Positions 12,160 to 23,793 of a stretch of 64,000 nucleotides of DNA are shown piece after piece. The notes beneath the pieces are model-generated. The model was not told the origin of the DNA. It ran no database searches and saw nothing but the letters and a program-made list of their open reading frames with translations. This DNA is from Buddleja alternifolia. Its lineage: Eukaryota > Streptophyta > Magnoliopsida > Lamiales > Scrophulariaceae. Position numbers and translations under genes: made by a program. Location: NCBI GenBank assembly GCA_019426215.1, contig CM033408.1, forward strand, positions 31,785,953 to 31,849,952, in the 5' to 3' direction. Each line of letters starts with the position of its first letter. The stretch's first letter is position 1.

Positions 12160-14752
12160 CTACTCAGCTCTGGACTGGCCAGCTCGAGAAGACAAAATAA
12201 TTCCGACAATGAGACCATAGAGTGCCAGAGCTTCAGCGAAAATGAGGATAAGGATCATCCCAACAAATAGCTTTGGTTGCTGTGCATTAGCCCTGCAAAT
12301 AACATCGTATGCCGTGTATAAGAAACGCAGAAAGAATGTAATTAAGAGAAACATGCAAGACAAGTGCGTTCATGTCTCTAAGAAGTGAAAGCAAGTATAG
12401 ATGATATTGATATGGGTATTGGGAGTAGATTATTGAGCATAAGTAGACAGATTAAGCACATTTTATTGCAAAAAAAGGATAACATAATAAATGCAAGAGA
12501 TTCACTCGAAAATGTAGATATCTAAAATGTGTGTGTTTGTCCCTGAGTCAATCAAATGAGAGCTTCGGTCAACAAATTTGATGTACAACACAATACTCCA
12601 GAAAATATTATGTATTCACAATAATAGAGTTTGATTCATCAATTTCAAGAGACGGCTGGGAGCTCCATTAATTATGAGCAATTACAGATTATAAAAGATT
12701 CACATACTACTGAACAGTAAAAATATTTTTTTTTTTTCAGATTTCAAATATATACTTACAATACTTTCCAAGTATTTTGTGACTTGGGACAATATGCGGC
12801 TAAAAATGCAGCATATTTCGGTATAGAAAGAACCTATAAGTAAGAACATCATCATACAAACCTGCGATGTTTCTAACTATATGATCAAACTAACTTCATG
12901 AAGCCAAAGCAAATGACTTCACAATATCAGAAAGTATTTTCGAGGCTTTCAGATTAAACATATTATTCAGAGACTCATCTATGGTGAATCATTTAATTTC
13001 AGCATTACCATGCTAACAGAAATAATAAATGGCGATAAAAAAACATCACTTAATAAACTATGTTGAGTCTAAAGTTTAAATTAGTACAAGTCATAATGTA
13101 ATTTCAACAACAAAGGCAACCGAGTAGCATCAAATCCATCAAAAAACTTATAAACACACCAAAACAAATCAAATTTCAATGTTAAAGGATAGGAATTTAG
13201 CATTAATCAGTAACTGTACCTAACACCAGCATCTCCCACAATGCCAATAGCCATTCCAGCAGCAAGCCCAGCGAGGCCACAAGCAAGGCCAGAAGAGAGA
13301 TGGGCATAACCATCAAAAAGGTAATAAGACTTTGCCTTAGGGTTAATACCTGTGCTAATAATTACAGCAATAATCAAACCATAAATACCCAAAACACCAG
13401 CCATGACAACTGGCACAATCGACTTCATCACCAGCTCCGGCCTCATCACCCCCATCGATGCCACACCTACACCACTCTTTGCTGTGCCGTAAGCTGCACC
13501 CATACCTATAAAAACAAGCAAATTATCGAAATCTTAAATATAACATGTATGAAATTAATGCAATATAATCAAAATCAACCAAAAAAAATATTGTGAGAAA
13601 AGAAGATTCAGCAAAAATATCTACAGAATCAAGCTGATATCGGTGAATAGTACAAATCTAGAAAGACAGAAAGCTGCAAGCTAAAGCACAAAGTTGAAGA
13701 AAACATGAATTTCATCCAAGGAAACACATGCCAGCTTAATCAAATCAGAGTGTAAAGAAAGAAGTACAAGAACTAAAACTTCAGCATGAAACACTCCACA
13801 TATTAAGAAAATCCATCCGGAATCATCAAGATCAGAGCCAAAAAAATGCGCAATTCAAGAAATTCAGCAAAAATGCACGCTGCAATTCAGCAAAACCAAG
13901 TAATATAACCAAATCCAAAACAATTATGAGATACAATAAAAATGTGCGGTAGACAAACAAAAATCCAGTGGATATCATCAAGATCAGAGAGAAATAAATG
14001 TACGATAACAAGGAATTCAGCACAAAATACGCTGCAATTCAGCAAAACATAGTAAATAGTAATATAACCAAATCCAAAACAAATACGAAATACAATAAAA
14101 AGATGAGATACAATAAAAAGATCGCGGTAGACAAACAAAAATCCAGCGGATATCAACAAGATCAGAGAGATATAAACGTACAATAATAAGGAATGCAGCA
14201 CAAAATAAGCTACAATTCAGCAAAACCTAGTAATATAACCAAATCCAAAACAAATACGATATACAACAAAAAATCGCGGTAGACAAACAAAAATCCAGAC
14301 TACAAATCAATTTAACCACAAATGACCTAAAACCTAAAACAAAATCAGCTAAAACTATAACAATTGAAGCAATAAATCTTACGAGAATATAAACACACCA
14401 CAATTAACAAAATCCATCCAAAATCATCAAGATCAGAGCGAAAAAGCATGAGTTCTACAAAGAAATTCAGCACATAAATCCGCTGCAATTCAGCAAATCC
14501 GAGTAATATAGACAAATTCAAAACAAATACGTAAAATATGCAGTAGACAAACAAAAATCCAGGCTACAAATCAAATCAATCACAAATTACCTAAAACCTC
14601 AAACAAAATCAGCAAATACAACAATTAAAGCGAAAAATCGTTACGAGAATTCGAGATCGATGAAATTTACATGAGAAGACGAGAGCCGCAGCCGCGCCGA
14701 GGAAGCCGAAGAACGGAGCAGTTTCATCGCCGCTGAAGGTTGAAGAAGACAT
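12160..14752 (-). CDS. VHA-c: V-type proton ATPase 16 kDa proteolipid subunit c
   Basis: This subunit forms the membrane ring of the vacuolar H+-ATPase and carries protons across the tonoplast and endomembranes. Three exons join cleanly: 14752-14671, 13505-13220 and 12292-12160 (intron ends CAT/GTAAAT...TATAG/GT, TTAG/GTACAG...TTGCAG/GG), giving 166 residues, the normal family length. The start reads [19 protein letters not shown]. Four hydrophobic helices are visible, and the proton-binding glutamate is E143 in [11 protein letters not shown] of the last helix. The C-terminus is [10 protein letters not shown]. The start codon was chosen by family length, and the first Cys codon is split across intron 1. 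The sequence is almost invariant in plants, so the call is very secure. Intron 1 (1.17 kb) holds a repeat array, listed separately. Confidence 0.97.
13860..14570. repeat. Degenerate tandem repeat inside V-ATPase subunit c intron 1
   Basis: Four copies of a 150-270 bp unit begin with GCTGCAATTCAGCAAAACC-like words at about 13879, 14030, 14209 and 14480. They continue with AGTAATATAACCAAATCC and GGTAGACAAACAAAAATCCA. The spacing is uneven, so units have lost or gained sequence. The short open frames on both strands here come from this repetition and are not genes. Confidence 0.85.
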
Positions 14753-15117
14753 CTTTATCTGATCAAGATTTGTGCTGAAGACTTTGTAGAGATTGAACAA
14801 TTCAAACGAGCTTAGACTTTGTAGAGATTTGAATTTGTGCTGGGGTTTGGAATTTAGATCTTATTATTGTGTGTATATGTGTGTATATATGTGTGTGTGG
14901 ATTGGTGAAGAACGAGCCAATGAGCTAATAATAATCATTGAGTGAAACTGGCTACGACGATGGACACGTGGCAGATTTTTGGATTATTTTTGGGCTGGGC
15001 TTTATGTGGACTTAAGCCCAATATGGGGATTCTGTTGAAGCCCAGCCCATTTAGATGAGGTTATAATTGTATTAGACCATTTACTATTTACTAAGCACAA
15101 TTTGAGTCCATTTAAAG

Positions 15118-15307
15118 CCCTGTCAGAGGTATCCACCTCTCACTTTATGTGACAGGTCCTGAATTCGAATCCAGGTTGCTACAAGCTGTGGTTCTCCCCT
15201 CTTTTTTGAAGTTAGATAGAGTCTTTATGGCAGGATTATAACTATCAACCCGGATTTATCGGGCTAGATATGTAATGTATTTCCCTCCCTTTTGAATTGA
15301 ATTAAAA
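15118..15307 (+). mobile_element. tRNA-derived SINE, family A, copy 2
   Basis: It shares with the 3.7-kb copy the words CCACCTCTCACTTTATGTGA, GGTCCTGAATTCGAATCCAG (box B), AGATAGAGTCTTTATGG and TATCGGGCTAGATATGTA, and ends CTTTTGAATTGAATTAAAAG. The box A region is eroded. The B box here is closer to the consensus GGTTCGANTCC than in copy 1. Confidence 0.75.
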
Positions 15308-15343
15308 GGCCCAATCAGACTATTTTAATCCAAAAATAAGGGC

Positions 15344-15510
15344 ACAAGTTCAGTTGAGCTTCTCAAGCTTGAGCTCTTTATGGGTCGAATTCGTATTTAA
15401 TTATTCTATGTTTATGTATTTGTTAAATTTATATTTCATAAATAAAGAAATGCAAAGGATGTCTCGAGTTTGAGCTAGGCTCAAAAAAAACCTGAGCTCC
15501 AGCTCGAGCG
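15344..15510. repeat. GAGCTCG-type repeat fragment
   Basis: Words such as CAAGCTTGAGCTC (15364), GAGTTTGAGCTAGGCTC and GAGCTCCAGCTCGAGCG (about 15466-15510) match the element at 7.9-8.3 kb. No clear termini are visible. Confidence 0.4.
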
Positions 15511-15604
15511 TCTTTATCTTTTGGATAAAACTTTCGTTGTGCGTAAAACAAATGTGAAATAAATTGATTACTAAGTGTGAGTTTGGTCCATTTTTTTTTT
15601 GGTA

Positions 15605-15634
<30 letters not shown>
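15605..15634. repeat. G30 homopolymer
   Basis: Thirty consecutive G residues are followed by AGGGAA. The run could form a G-quadruplex, but its length is also prone to sequencing and assembly error. Confidence 0.9.
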
Positions 15635-15635
<1 letters not shown>

Positions 15636-16484
15636 GGGAATCCTATTGAAGAATTGGTCGTGTAAAAGTTAAGTTTACAAAGTTATTAATTTGATAAGAT
15701 TGTTCTTAAAAATTACAATACCTCTAGAACTCGTAGTTTTAAAAAATGTGGGTTATGGGTTCATAAAAGTTAGAAATAATTATAGCTTAAGTTGTTAAAT
15801 GGAGTTTAGACCTCCTATTGCAAGTCGTGTGTTAATCTCTTATTTCACTTCATATATGAACGCAAGTGTAAAAAATATTTTTGTAAATATACATTTAATA
15901 TAAATTATATACGCTTGATGTAAAGACATGATATGCAATATAAGATGCAACACTATTTTGTAATACAAAATCTTGTGTTTGTTAAATGAGTATGCATATA
16001 TTAGATTACTCGAGGAGCGTTAATTATATCAAAAATTTGAGATATTATAGATTGTTAATCTAATAGTACATAAATATCACTTAATTAGAACAAATGGGAG
16101 ATGATTTTATTCACCAATTAACCCAATACAAATTTGAGTCAAACATCCAAGAACATGAGCTTACAAAATACATGAATCTTATTTATTCTCAAGAACAAAA
16201 CTTTTTACATGATTACTACAAGAATTAATAACATTGTAGAAAAAGAAAAAACCAAATAAGAAAAAATCAAAATCATTCTTCCAAAAAAAAAAAAATCAAA
16301 TAGGAAAAAGGCAAAACAAATCCAACATCCTTATTCCTTGTCCACTATTTTAGATATTGAACGGATAAAATGAGCGATGACTCTAAGATGCACCGGGTTC
16401 AATAAAATATGTCCATCAAACACTATTGGATACAAGAATAGAAAGATGGTAATAAGCACTCAAATAACCTGCATTCGACCGACT

Positions 16485-18615
16485 CTAATGAACTCGGACC
16501 ACCTTAAAATTCATTTGAAATGGGTGTGGAGGTAGGGATTTATGAGATTTTGGCGCGCTAAAATACTTTCTTGGAACGGTGTGAATTGGAGGAAGCATTG
16601 GAACAGGAGGAGCTCTAGGGATGGGATTTTGCTTTTTGTAATTTGGTGGGGCTGATATTCCGGTGGGAGAAGGTGGCGGGATTGGCTGTTCAGCTTTGGG
16701 CAATGGTGGTGGAGCTTTTGGATTCTCTGAATGATTCTTCTTAAGTGGTGGCGGAGTGGCCGGAGGAAGAATTGAAGATGGTGAGGGGGAAGGTGTTTGA
16801 TAAGTTGGTGATGGAGGTGGAGATTGGTGGTTGAAGAATGGGCCAGCTGGTGGTGGTGGAAATGGTTTCTTATTTTCCGGCGGAGGAAGTGGTGGCGGTG
16901 TTGAGGTCGGAGCAAATGGAGGTGGAAGTGGTTTTTTATTTCCGACAGGAAGAAGTGGTGGTGGTGTTAACGACGGAGTTGATGATGGTGGAAGTGGTCT
17001 TTGATTTCCCAACGGAGGAAGTGGTGGTGGCGTTGATATTGGAGCTGATGGTGGTGGATATTGTTTCTTATTTCCTATCGGAGGAAGTGGTGGTGGTGAT
17101 GCTGAGGTCGGAGATGGCGAAGGAATCAAATTTCCAATCGGAGGAAGTGGTGGTGGTGAAATTTTGACCGGAGCTGGAGGTGGCATCAAATTTCCCATCG
17201 GAGGAAGTGGCGGTGGTGATGCTTTGACCGGAGCTAGCGGTGGCATCAAATTTGCCATTGGAGGAAGTGGCGGTGGCGATCCTTTGGCTGGAGTTGGCGG
17301 TGGCATTAAATTTGCCACCGGAGGAAGTGGTGGCGGTGTTTTGATCGTAGCTGGTGGCGGCATCAAATTTCCCACCGGAGGAAGTGGTGGTGTTGAGACC
17401 GGAGCTGGTGATGGCATCAAATTTTCTGCCGGAGAAAGTATTGGTGGTGGTGTTGAGACCGGTGCTGGTGAGGGCATCAAATTTTCCACCGGAGGAAGTG
17501 GTGGTGCAGGTGGAGCGCCACCGCGTGATTGTGGTGGCGCGTATCCAATCCACGGTGGCAAAACGGGGAAGTATTTAAATTTTGATTTTGGCGGTAATTT
17601 AATAAAAGGCCAAAAGAAGGCTGATTGGCATGTCAAAGGAGAGAACTTAACTATGCTACTATCCATATTATGTGCTTCTTCTTTAGTTGCATCATTTTCC
17701 TCCGAGTTCAACACTCTCACTGAGGCAGTCTTCGGACATGGTGATCCACCGAGAAGCTTCGCGAAACATCCATTCATGATATAATTTCCATCTTCCATAA
17801 TTTCACTGGACAAAATTACTGTAAAATTTCCTTGTTTATCAATAGGACTATTTCCTTGTGCCTTAATTTCTCTGTTTCTTGATTTGCAGCTTATAGTGAC
17901 TTCAAGTCCTGTTTGAGACAATGAAGTTATGTCAAAAACATAAAGTTGTGTTTAGATTGACGGACTTTGATTCGAAAAGGATTTCAAATGGCTCCAATTT
18001 GTCAAACAAGATTTTCTACAGCAGTTTCCTATTGTAAGATATAGACGTCTGACACGTGATAGACAAATAGTTTCTTATTCCTCTATTAGAAAAATCTATC
18101 AATCGGATACGTGTCACTCATTCGTGTCATGCAATATGAAACTGCAATAAAAGATATCATATGCCAATATAACAATTTTTTATTCCTCTATTAGAAAAAT
18201 CTACCAATCGAATACGTGTCACTCATTCATTTCTTGCAATATGAAACTGCAATAAAAGATATCATATGCCAATATAGGGGAAGTTGAAATCCACTGTTAT
18301 AATTCACAAAATAGTTCAAAATGTGTTTGAAGGTATTTGAAATTCATTATAAATTGAAATCATTCAAACACGTTCGGTGAATTTATTGACAAATTAGAAT
18401 TTGTGACTTTCAAATCCTCCAATCCAAATCACATTTTTAACATTGAATTTAAAGAAAGAAGAAGGAACAAAAAAACATATACCTAGAGATGCTTGTCTGC
18501 TGCTAAATTCATGTAAGAAACCAACTAACTTAACTGTCACATTCTTGCCATGGCAGAAGCTAAGAGCTAATAGTAAGAAAAGCCAAAAGCCCATAAGCTT
18601 AAGCTGAAACCCCAT
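16485..18615 (-). CDS. Secreted proline-rich protein with Ole e 1-like N-terminal domain (long paralogue)
   Basis: Two exons, 18615-18483 and 17908-16485, join at CTAG/GTATAT...AAACAG/GA to give about 518 residues. An in-frame Met at 18594 would give 511. A hydrophobic signal peptide (MGFWLFLLLALSFCHG) is followed by an Ole e 1-like domain with VTISCKS, NGCFAKLLGGSPCP and SPLTCQSAFFWPF. About 330 residues follow of proline-rich repeats of 20-30 residues built on PPPLPPVGNLMPPPAP. The family is typified by Arabidopsis PRP2/PRP4-type cell-wall proteins; I infer wall secretion. Unlike the paralogue at 22.2 kb, the exon-1 segment before the splice lacks the ECADC cysteine pair. The apparent start at 17921 is a TTG inside the intron border and is not used. 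A TATA box lies about 70 bp upstream of the start. Confidence 0.88.
18072..18278. repeat. 106-bp tandem duplication inside the proline-rich gene intron
   Basis: TATTCCTCTATTAGAAAAAT starts at 18075 and again at 18181. Each is followed by near-identical sequence through ATATCATATGCCAATATA. Both copies lie in the 574-bp intron (17909-18482). Confidence 0.85.
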
Positions 18616-18681
18616 TATGAAATTAAGCTGAAAATTATAATTTCTGCTTATTGCTTGCAGATTGCTTGGAACTACTGAACA

Positions 18682-18688
18682 ATTTATA
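18682..18688 (-). promoter_or_regulatory. TATA box of long proline-rich gene
   Basis: On the minus strand the sequence reads AGTATAAATT, centred about 70 bp upstream of the chosen ATG at 18615. This spacing suits a short 5' leader. Confidence 0.55.
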
Positions 18689-18715
18689 CTGCAAAAGAAT
18701 ATTAACACCGATCAT

Positions 18716-20630
18716 TGCAGATGAATTCTATTTTGTATTTATTGATTTCGTTAAAGGGGTCCCATTTGAATTTATTTTCGTTGCAGAAGAAATAATGGTA
18801 GTAAAAACGGCACCGCCTTTGCTGATAGGAAATGTATCTATCTGGCAATAAAATTACAGTATGTTCTTGTCTACAAGTTGGAAGCCACTATTTTTTGCAG
18901 CCATAGCTACTTTCTTTCAATGGAAATAAATTGCACAATATGTTAGGTGAATTGAATAAATAGACAAAAAAAAAAAACATGTTATTTATGTAGTGGTGTC
19001 ATTTTTAGGAGCTATCGAGATTTAAAGACATGGGATAATTACGTATTGGGACTCACGTGGGATCTACCATATATAAATGTTTTTAACTATAGCATGATTG
19101 GGAGTCTAGACACTCTAAGAATAACTCTGGTAATAAATCATGTCAATTTGCAAGGGATTTATTAGCCTATTATCTATGTCGTATGAAATGTTAAAAGCAA
19201 TGGTGTGTGTATATACATATATAAACCTTTAAAACGGCATTCTCGGGGCGTGCCCCAAAGCTCTCCCCAAGGCAGGGCAATGGAGTGAAGCACAACTCCT
19301 ATGGGGCATACGTGCGATGAAGTGTCTGAGCGCACTTTTTTTGGTGCCTCATAACTTGGGCATATGTCCATATTGTTTCAGCTTGAATATAATAATTCTG
19401 GTCTCTTATTGACTTAATTCTAATTTTTAAACCAAAGGTCCACTCCCTTTTGGAGGAAAATGTAATTGGATAATTTGCAAATTGGTGGTCATGCTAATGA
19501 AGTGAAAAGTTTAGAATTAAAAGCCGGCGATGAAGATAATGATCTACTGATGAGAGATTTTATAGTGATTGAATAAATTAATGCTCATGAACTACTATTT
19601 TAAATCTCAATTTTGAATAGTGCTTAATTTGAAACAATTATTTATCTATTATTATTATTTTTGACAAGAGTTAAACTTGAACTTTTAGTTTGCATAGTTA
19701 AATATATTATTATTTACTTATTTTCCTAGTTTTGGCAAGAACGTAATGCAATAAATTGATCTTGAAGAATTTAATAAATCAATATTTTTAAATCAGTGGA
19801 AGGTGAGAAACGAAGATATATATTGTTGACCTTTTTGGTCTCTAATCCGTTTTTGGTTGTGAAGATGACAAGCACTTTAAATTTTTAATCAATCCCTCAT
19901 TTAGTTTATTCCTTGTGCATGTTTATGCCAAGCAACTTTTCTCCAAATATAGAAAAAGGGAAGTATCCAAGTCTTTTTTTTTTTAATACAAGAGGGAGTA
20001 TCCATGTCTTTTTCTTGCATATATATTTCATTATCTTTTAGTTTGGTAATAGTATTTCATAATATTTCTTTCCATTAATTATTCACGTGATATGCTTGTC
20101 TTACTTATAAGATTCTTTTTATTAAAGAAAGATAATAACATCTATTAATGTAGCTTTCCATATGATTGTCTTGATTATAAGATGTATTTACTTAAAGAAA
20201 GAGCCATTTATGTTAAATCATGGAAGGAGCCATTTTTACATTTTCTATTATTCTTCAGCTCCAAAACATATACATTTGCATCACTCTCCTCTTTGTCAAT
20301 ATTGAATTCATAAAGCATTCTACAGATTATAGTGAAATTATTTTTCATAGGTACTCCTCCGCTCAGTTCCAATGAGGAAGGAGCAGTTTCAGTTAGTGCT
20401 TGAAATTCAGAATGACAAACACTTGTGATCGAAAGAAGAGTTGTTGAGTCAAGTTTCTCATAAATCCCAATTGGAATTGTAGTTGCGGATTAATCTTTTG
20501 GTTCCGCCCTTTTGTTCATAGGGTATAGTAGAGGAGAGCTCACTTCTTCATAATAGAGTGTGCTTTATCTTGTTAGTATTTGAAGTGTCTGAAATCTTTC
20601 AACAGTTATCTTTCTTATTCTGGTTTGTAA
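18716..20630. other. Intergenic region without supported genes
   Basis: No gene recognised. At about 19230-19370 there is a GC-richer patch (CTCGGGGCGTGCCCCAAAG...GGGGCATACGTGCG) that looks like a dispersed plant repeat. A 65-residue frame on its minus strand is not credible as a gene. Confidence 0.5.
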
Positions 20631-21214
20631 TAGGGAAAATTACACCAACACCCACTGCTGTAATAGGTAATTACACAAACTTACCCTCTTATAATTAAAA
20701 TTACAAATATATAGCTCACTATAATTGAAAATTACATTTACCCCTCTAGAAGCCCTCGGTCAATGATCAAACAATATCAAATGATATTTTTGCTCTTTAC
20801 TTAAATTATTAAAAAAAATAAAAAAAGTTGGGATAATATTTTTGTTACGGTCATACCCCTCTTATAATGTGTAATCACCAAAAACTCCCTCTTGTTTTTG
20901 AAATTACCAACACCCCCTACAGGTGTCTAATTGTAAGGTTTTCAGGGATTAAATTGTAAGAATTTTTTAATATATAGGGGGTTGATTGTAAGAAGTGTAT
21001 TATAACAGGGGAGGTTTGTGTAATTTCAAAAATAAGAGGGGAGGTTGGTGTAATTTTTCCTAAATGACATTTGGGCAGGGGCATTTTCGGAAATTCACAT
21101 AATAACGTCATACAAAACTAATTTCAAGGGGGTAAATGTAATCTTCAATTATAATGGATTAGGCATTTGTAATTTCAATTATAAGAGGCTAAGTTTGTGT
21201 AATTACCTATTATA
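20631..21214. mobile_element. Palindromic MITE complex, probably one element inserted in another
   Basis: An outer inverted repeat joins 20659-20745 (AATAGGTAATTACACAAACT...) with its complement ending at about 21214 (AATTACCTATTATAGC). A second pair joins about 20855-20922 (CCCCTCTTATAATGTGTAAT...) with about 20996-21062 (...GAGGTTGGTGTAATTTTTCC). A partial third arm, GGGAAAATTACACCAACACC, lies at 20633. The arms interleave, which suggests two related MITEs, one within the other. There is no coding capacity. The long, AC-rich inverted repeats are typical of plant foldback/MITE elements. Confidence 0.7.
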
Positions 21215-22195
21215 GCATGATCTTGTTTTGGAACTTATAAGTTCCAGACTTCCAGTATTTAGTTCAATATAAGTATTTTTTAGTATTACCTTTTGGTACT
21301 TATCTATTCCGATAGCACAATAATAACCTATTTCACCTCCTCTTAGGCATATCTTGAATTACATATATAATTTTCAAAATGTTAAATAAATGTTCATAAT
21401 ATCTTACTACATTTTACGTGGTAATATAGAAGGTGAATTTATTTATTTCATCTGAAATACCAGAAAATAAAACGATTAATTATAAAATGTCTTCGTTTGT
21501 CAGACGAACTTATTTCTTGCTGCTGATTTGTTTACTCAGTATCATTTCCCACAAAACTTTTCTTAGTTAAAATTAAAGCTATAATTTGTTTAAACCTTTC
21601 TTAATGCCTTTCATTTCTATAAATTCATGTAGGGGATCACGACTATGTGTCGTTTCCTTCACGTTGATTTTTTGAACAAGGTATGATTTGCTCTTTGCAC
21701 CATAAAAAATGTTATAGATGTTTTGATACTTTCAATTATAGTATAGTCTAAGATTGATATTTATCAGTTGTGATTCAGGTAACTACTTGAATTGTAAGAT
21801 GCATATTTGCGGCTCTTAAGTAAATCTTCATAATTCTAGCTCAGACGGGTTTGATAACAGCAGAGTTAATTACGAAACAAGCGATTTATATTTTTTTTAC
21901 GTGATGGGTGTAGATTCCAAGAAAAGTGATTGATTGTAAAATAATTGTTATATCATTCTGCAACATGAATAGTTAGATGTGACTCCGTAAATTAAAAGAA
22001 ACATTGCAAGCATAAGATACCATTGAAAATGAATAAAAACATATTATATTTCCACTCGAATTAAACAAATAACTCAATACATAACAACTTCAAACCAATA
22101 AAGCAATTAAAAACTTTTCAATTTTAGTAACTTCTTGCTTCAACCCTTGAACTAAATAAAAACAATAGGTATATGATTACCCCTTTTGGAAGAGC
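21215..22195. other. Intergenic region downstream of the short proline-rich gene
   Basis: I see nothing recognisable apart from the presumed 3' UTR of the gene ending at 22196. Confidence 0.5.
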
Positions 22196-23630
22196 TCATG
22201 TGTGAGGAATGTGAGGAGGGAGTGGTGGAAAATGTCCAAACTTTGGATGAATCTTTGGGAAAGGTGGAAGCTTGGGGAGTGGAGGACAATGCTTCTTGTA
22301 GAATGGTGGGAATGGAAATAGTGGAATTGGAGGTGGCATTGGCTTAGTCACCACGGGTGGAACCGGCGTCTTTGGTTTGGAAATTGGAACGGGTGGAGGA
22401 AGTGGCTTGACTACTGGCACCTTTGGCTTTGGTGCTGGCTTGGGTTTGGGTTTGGGCTTGTATACTGGGGCCGGTGGAGGAAATGACTTCAACATTGGTG
22501 GCTTAGGCTTGGGATTTGGCTTGTAAGTCGGAGCCGGTGGAGGAAGTGGCTTCACCATTGGGGGAGCTAGTGGAGGAATTAGCTTATGCTTGAAAAATGG
22601 TGGACAATGCAAAAAGAATTTAGAAGTGCATAATGAAGCTGAAAATGGGAAAGTATTTGTGGGGCCAAAGATAATTTTCTCTTTGTTTAGGGACTTGAAC
22701 ACAATTTTTGAGGCTTCTAAGCCATTGTGAGCTGGGCACGGAAGGGCGGCTGCGCTGTGGAGTTGTGCGTAGCACTCGTGCTTGAGATTTCGTCCATCTT
22801 GTTGTACTATCTGTTGTGGGAGTGGTACCTTGAATTTGCCTTGGTTATCTAGCTCACCGGCTCCAACTCGTTTCATCTCTCCGGTTTTGAGCTTGCAATC
22901 GACAGTCACGTGAAGACCTACATACGAGTACATGAAAATAAAGAGCGTTTTGTGATTAGTGAGGTGTATATATATATTTCATTGATCGAAATGTAGTTCA
23001 TTATTTATTGTCAAATTCAGATCAATCAATTTAAAATCGTAAGCTTGGAGAATAACATATAATAACAATAAGGTTTTAAATGCGTTAGTAAAAGAGATTT
23101 GCTATATATTATCTGATTTTTGTGAATTATTTGTGTATATATAGAGTTTAAATTTGCAAGAACACGTGCATGGTCCAATAGGGTAAATAATTCCAATATA
23201 TACAACATTTATATTGACATTTCAAAGTTGGTTACACCCTTTCTAGAACATTAAAATGCATCATCTTTGGATAGCCAACAAAAAATCAAGTGTGTAGTAT
23301 CTGAAAAAAATTAGATTCAGGCAAGAATTTTCACTAAATATCATCTCTAGGAGCTTCCGAAACTTTGAGTCTCGATATAATCATAATCATATATATAATA
23401 TAATTTATATGAATCAATATACGAATAGTCGGACTTGAAGAACCAAAACTCATGTGCGAAGTACCTGAAAAAGCCTGGCTAGCCCCAAGCTTATTCTCCT
23501 TACAATCGGCACACTCCCAAATACCGGCAACCTCGAATATTGTTTTGTCATCTCCATTGCAAAAACTCACCACAAATGTTAAAGAAAACAAGAAGAGGAA
23601 GAAACCTCCACAAAGAGAATGAGCCCTCAT
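22196..23630 (-). CDS. PRP4-like proline-rich protein with Ole e 1-like N-terminal domain (short paralogue)
   Basis: Exons 23630-23465 and 22917-22196 join at CAG/GTACTT...GTAG/GT to give 295 residues. A signal peptide (GFFLFLFSLTFVVSFCNG) precedes an Ole e 1-like domain with WECADCKENKLGASQAFSG, LHVTVDCKL, HECYAQLHSAAALPCPAHNG and LCTSKFF, closely matching Arabidopsis PRP2/PRP4-type proteins. The C-terminal half is rich in KPLPPPAP and YKPKPKPKP units, then FPPFYKKHCPPLPKLPPFPK. Such proteins are thought to act in the cell wall. The lysine-rich repeats differ from the GNLMPPP repeats of the neighbour at 16.5 kb. Same strand, same intron position and same intron phase point to a tandem duplication. 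The ATG at 22933 lies in the intron and is not the start. Confidence 0.92.
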
Positions 23631-23716
23631 TGGGAACCCAAAATTTAGAAGCTATGTATGAGTTACTAATGAAGTGCTTTGAGTTGTTGAATGACTTGAA
23701 GCACGAGAGTGCATAC

Positions 23717-23725
23717 TTATATATA
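23717..23725 (-). promoter_or_regulatory. TATA box of PRP4-like gene
   Basis: The minus strand reads CCCTATATATAAGTATGC about 90 bp upstream of the ATG at 23630, a normal plant TATA position. Confidence 0.7.
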
Positions 23726-23793
23726 GGGATTATTCTAGCTTCTAGGGGAAGTGGTTTAAAGTTGTGATTAATATCACGACGACATAAACATAA

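Noticed and set aside
13832..14554. Several 60-100 residue frames on both strands within V-ATPase intron 1
   Set aside because: They arise from the intron tandem repeats, resemble each other only for that reason, and lie between two well-defined exons.
16511..17553. His/Thr-rich frames on the same strand as the proline-rich gene, in other registers
   Set aside because: They are frame-shifted readings of the repeated codons and shadow the real protein.
17164..17784. Gly-rich 206-residue open frame antisense to the proline-rich gene
   Set aside because: It is the complement of the Pro-rich repeats (CCN codons read as GGN). It has no independent start context, family match or splice support.
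19174..19371. 65-residue frame MDICPSYEAPKK...
   Set aside because: It falls in a GC-rich patch that looks like a dispersed plant repeat, and no protein family is recognisable.
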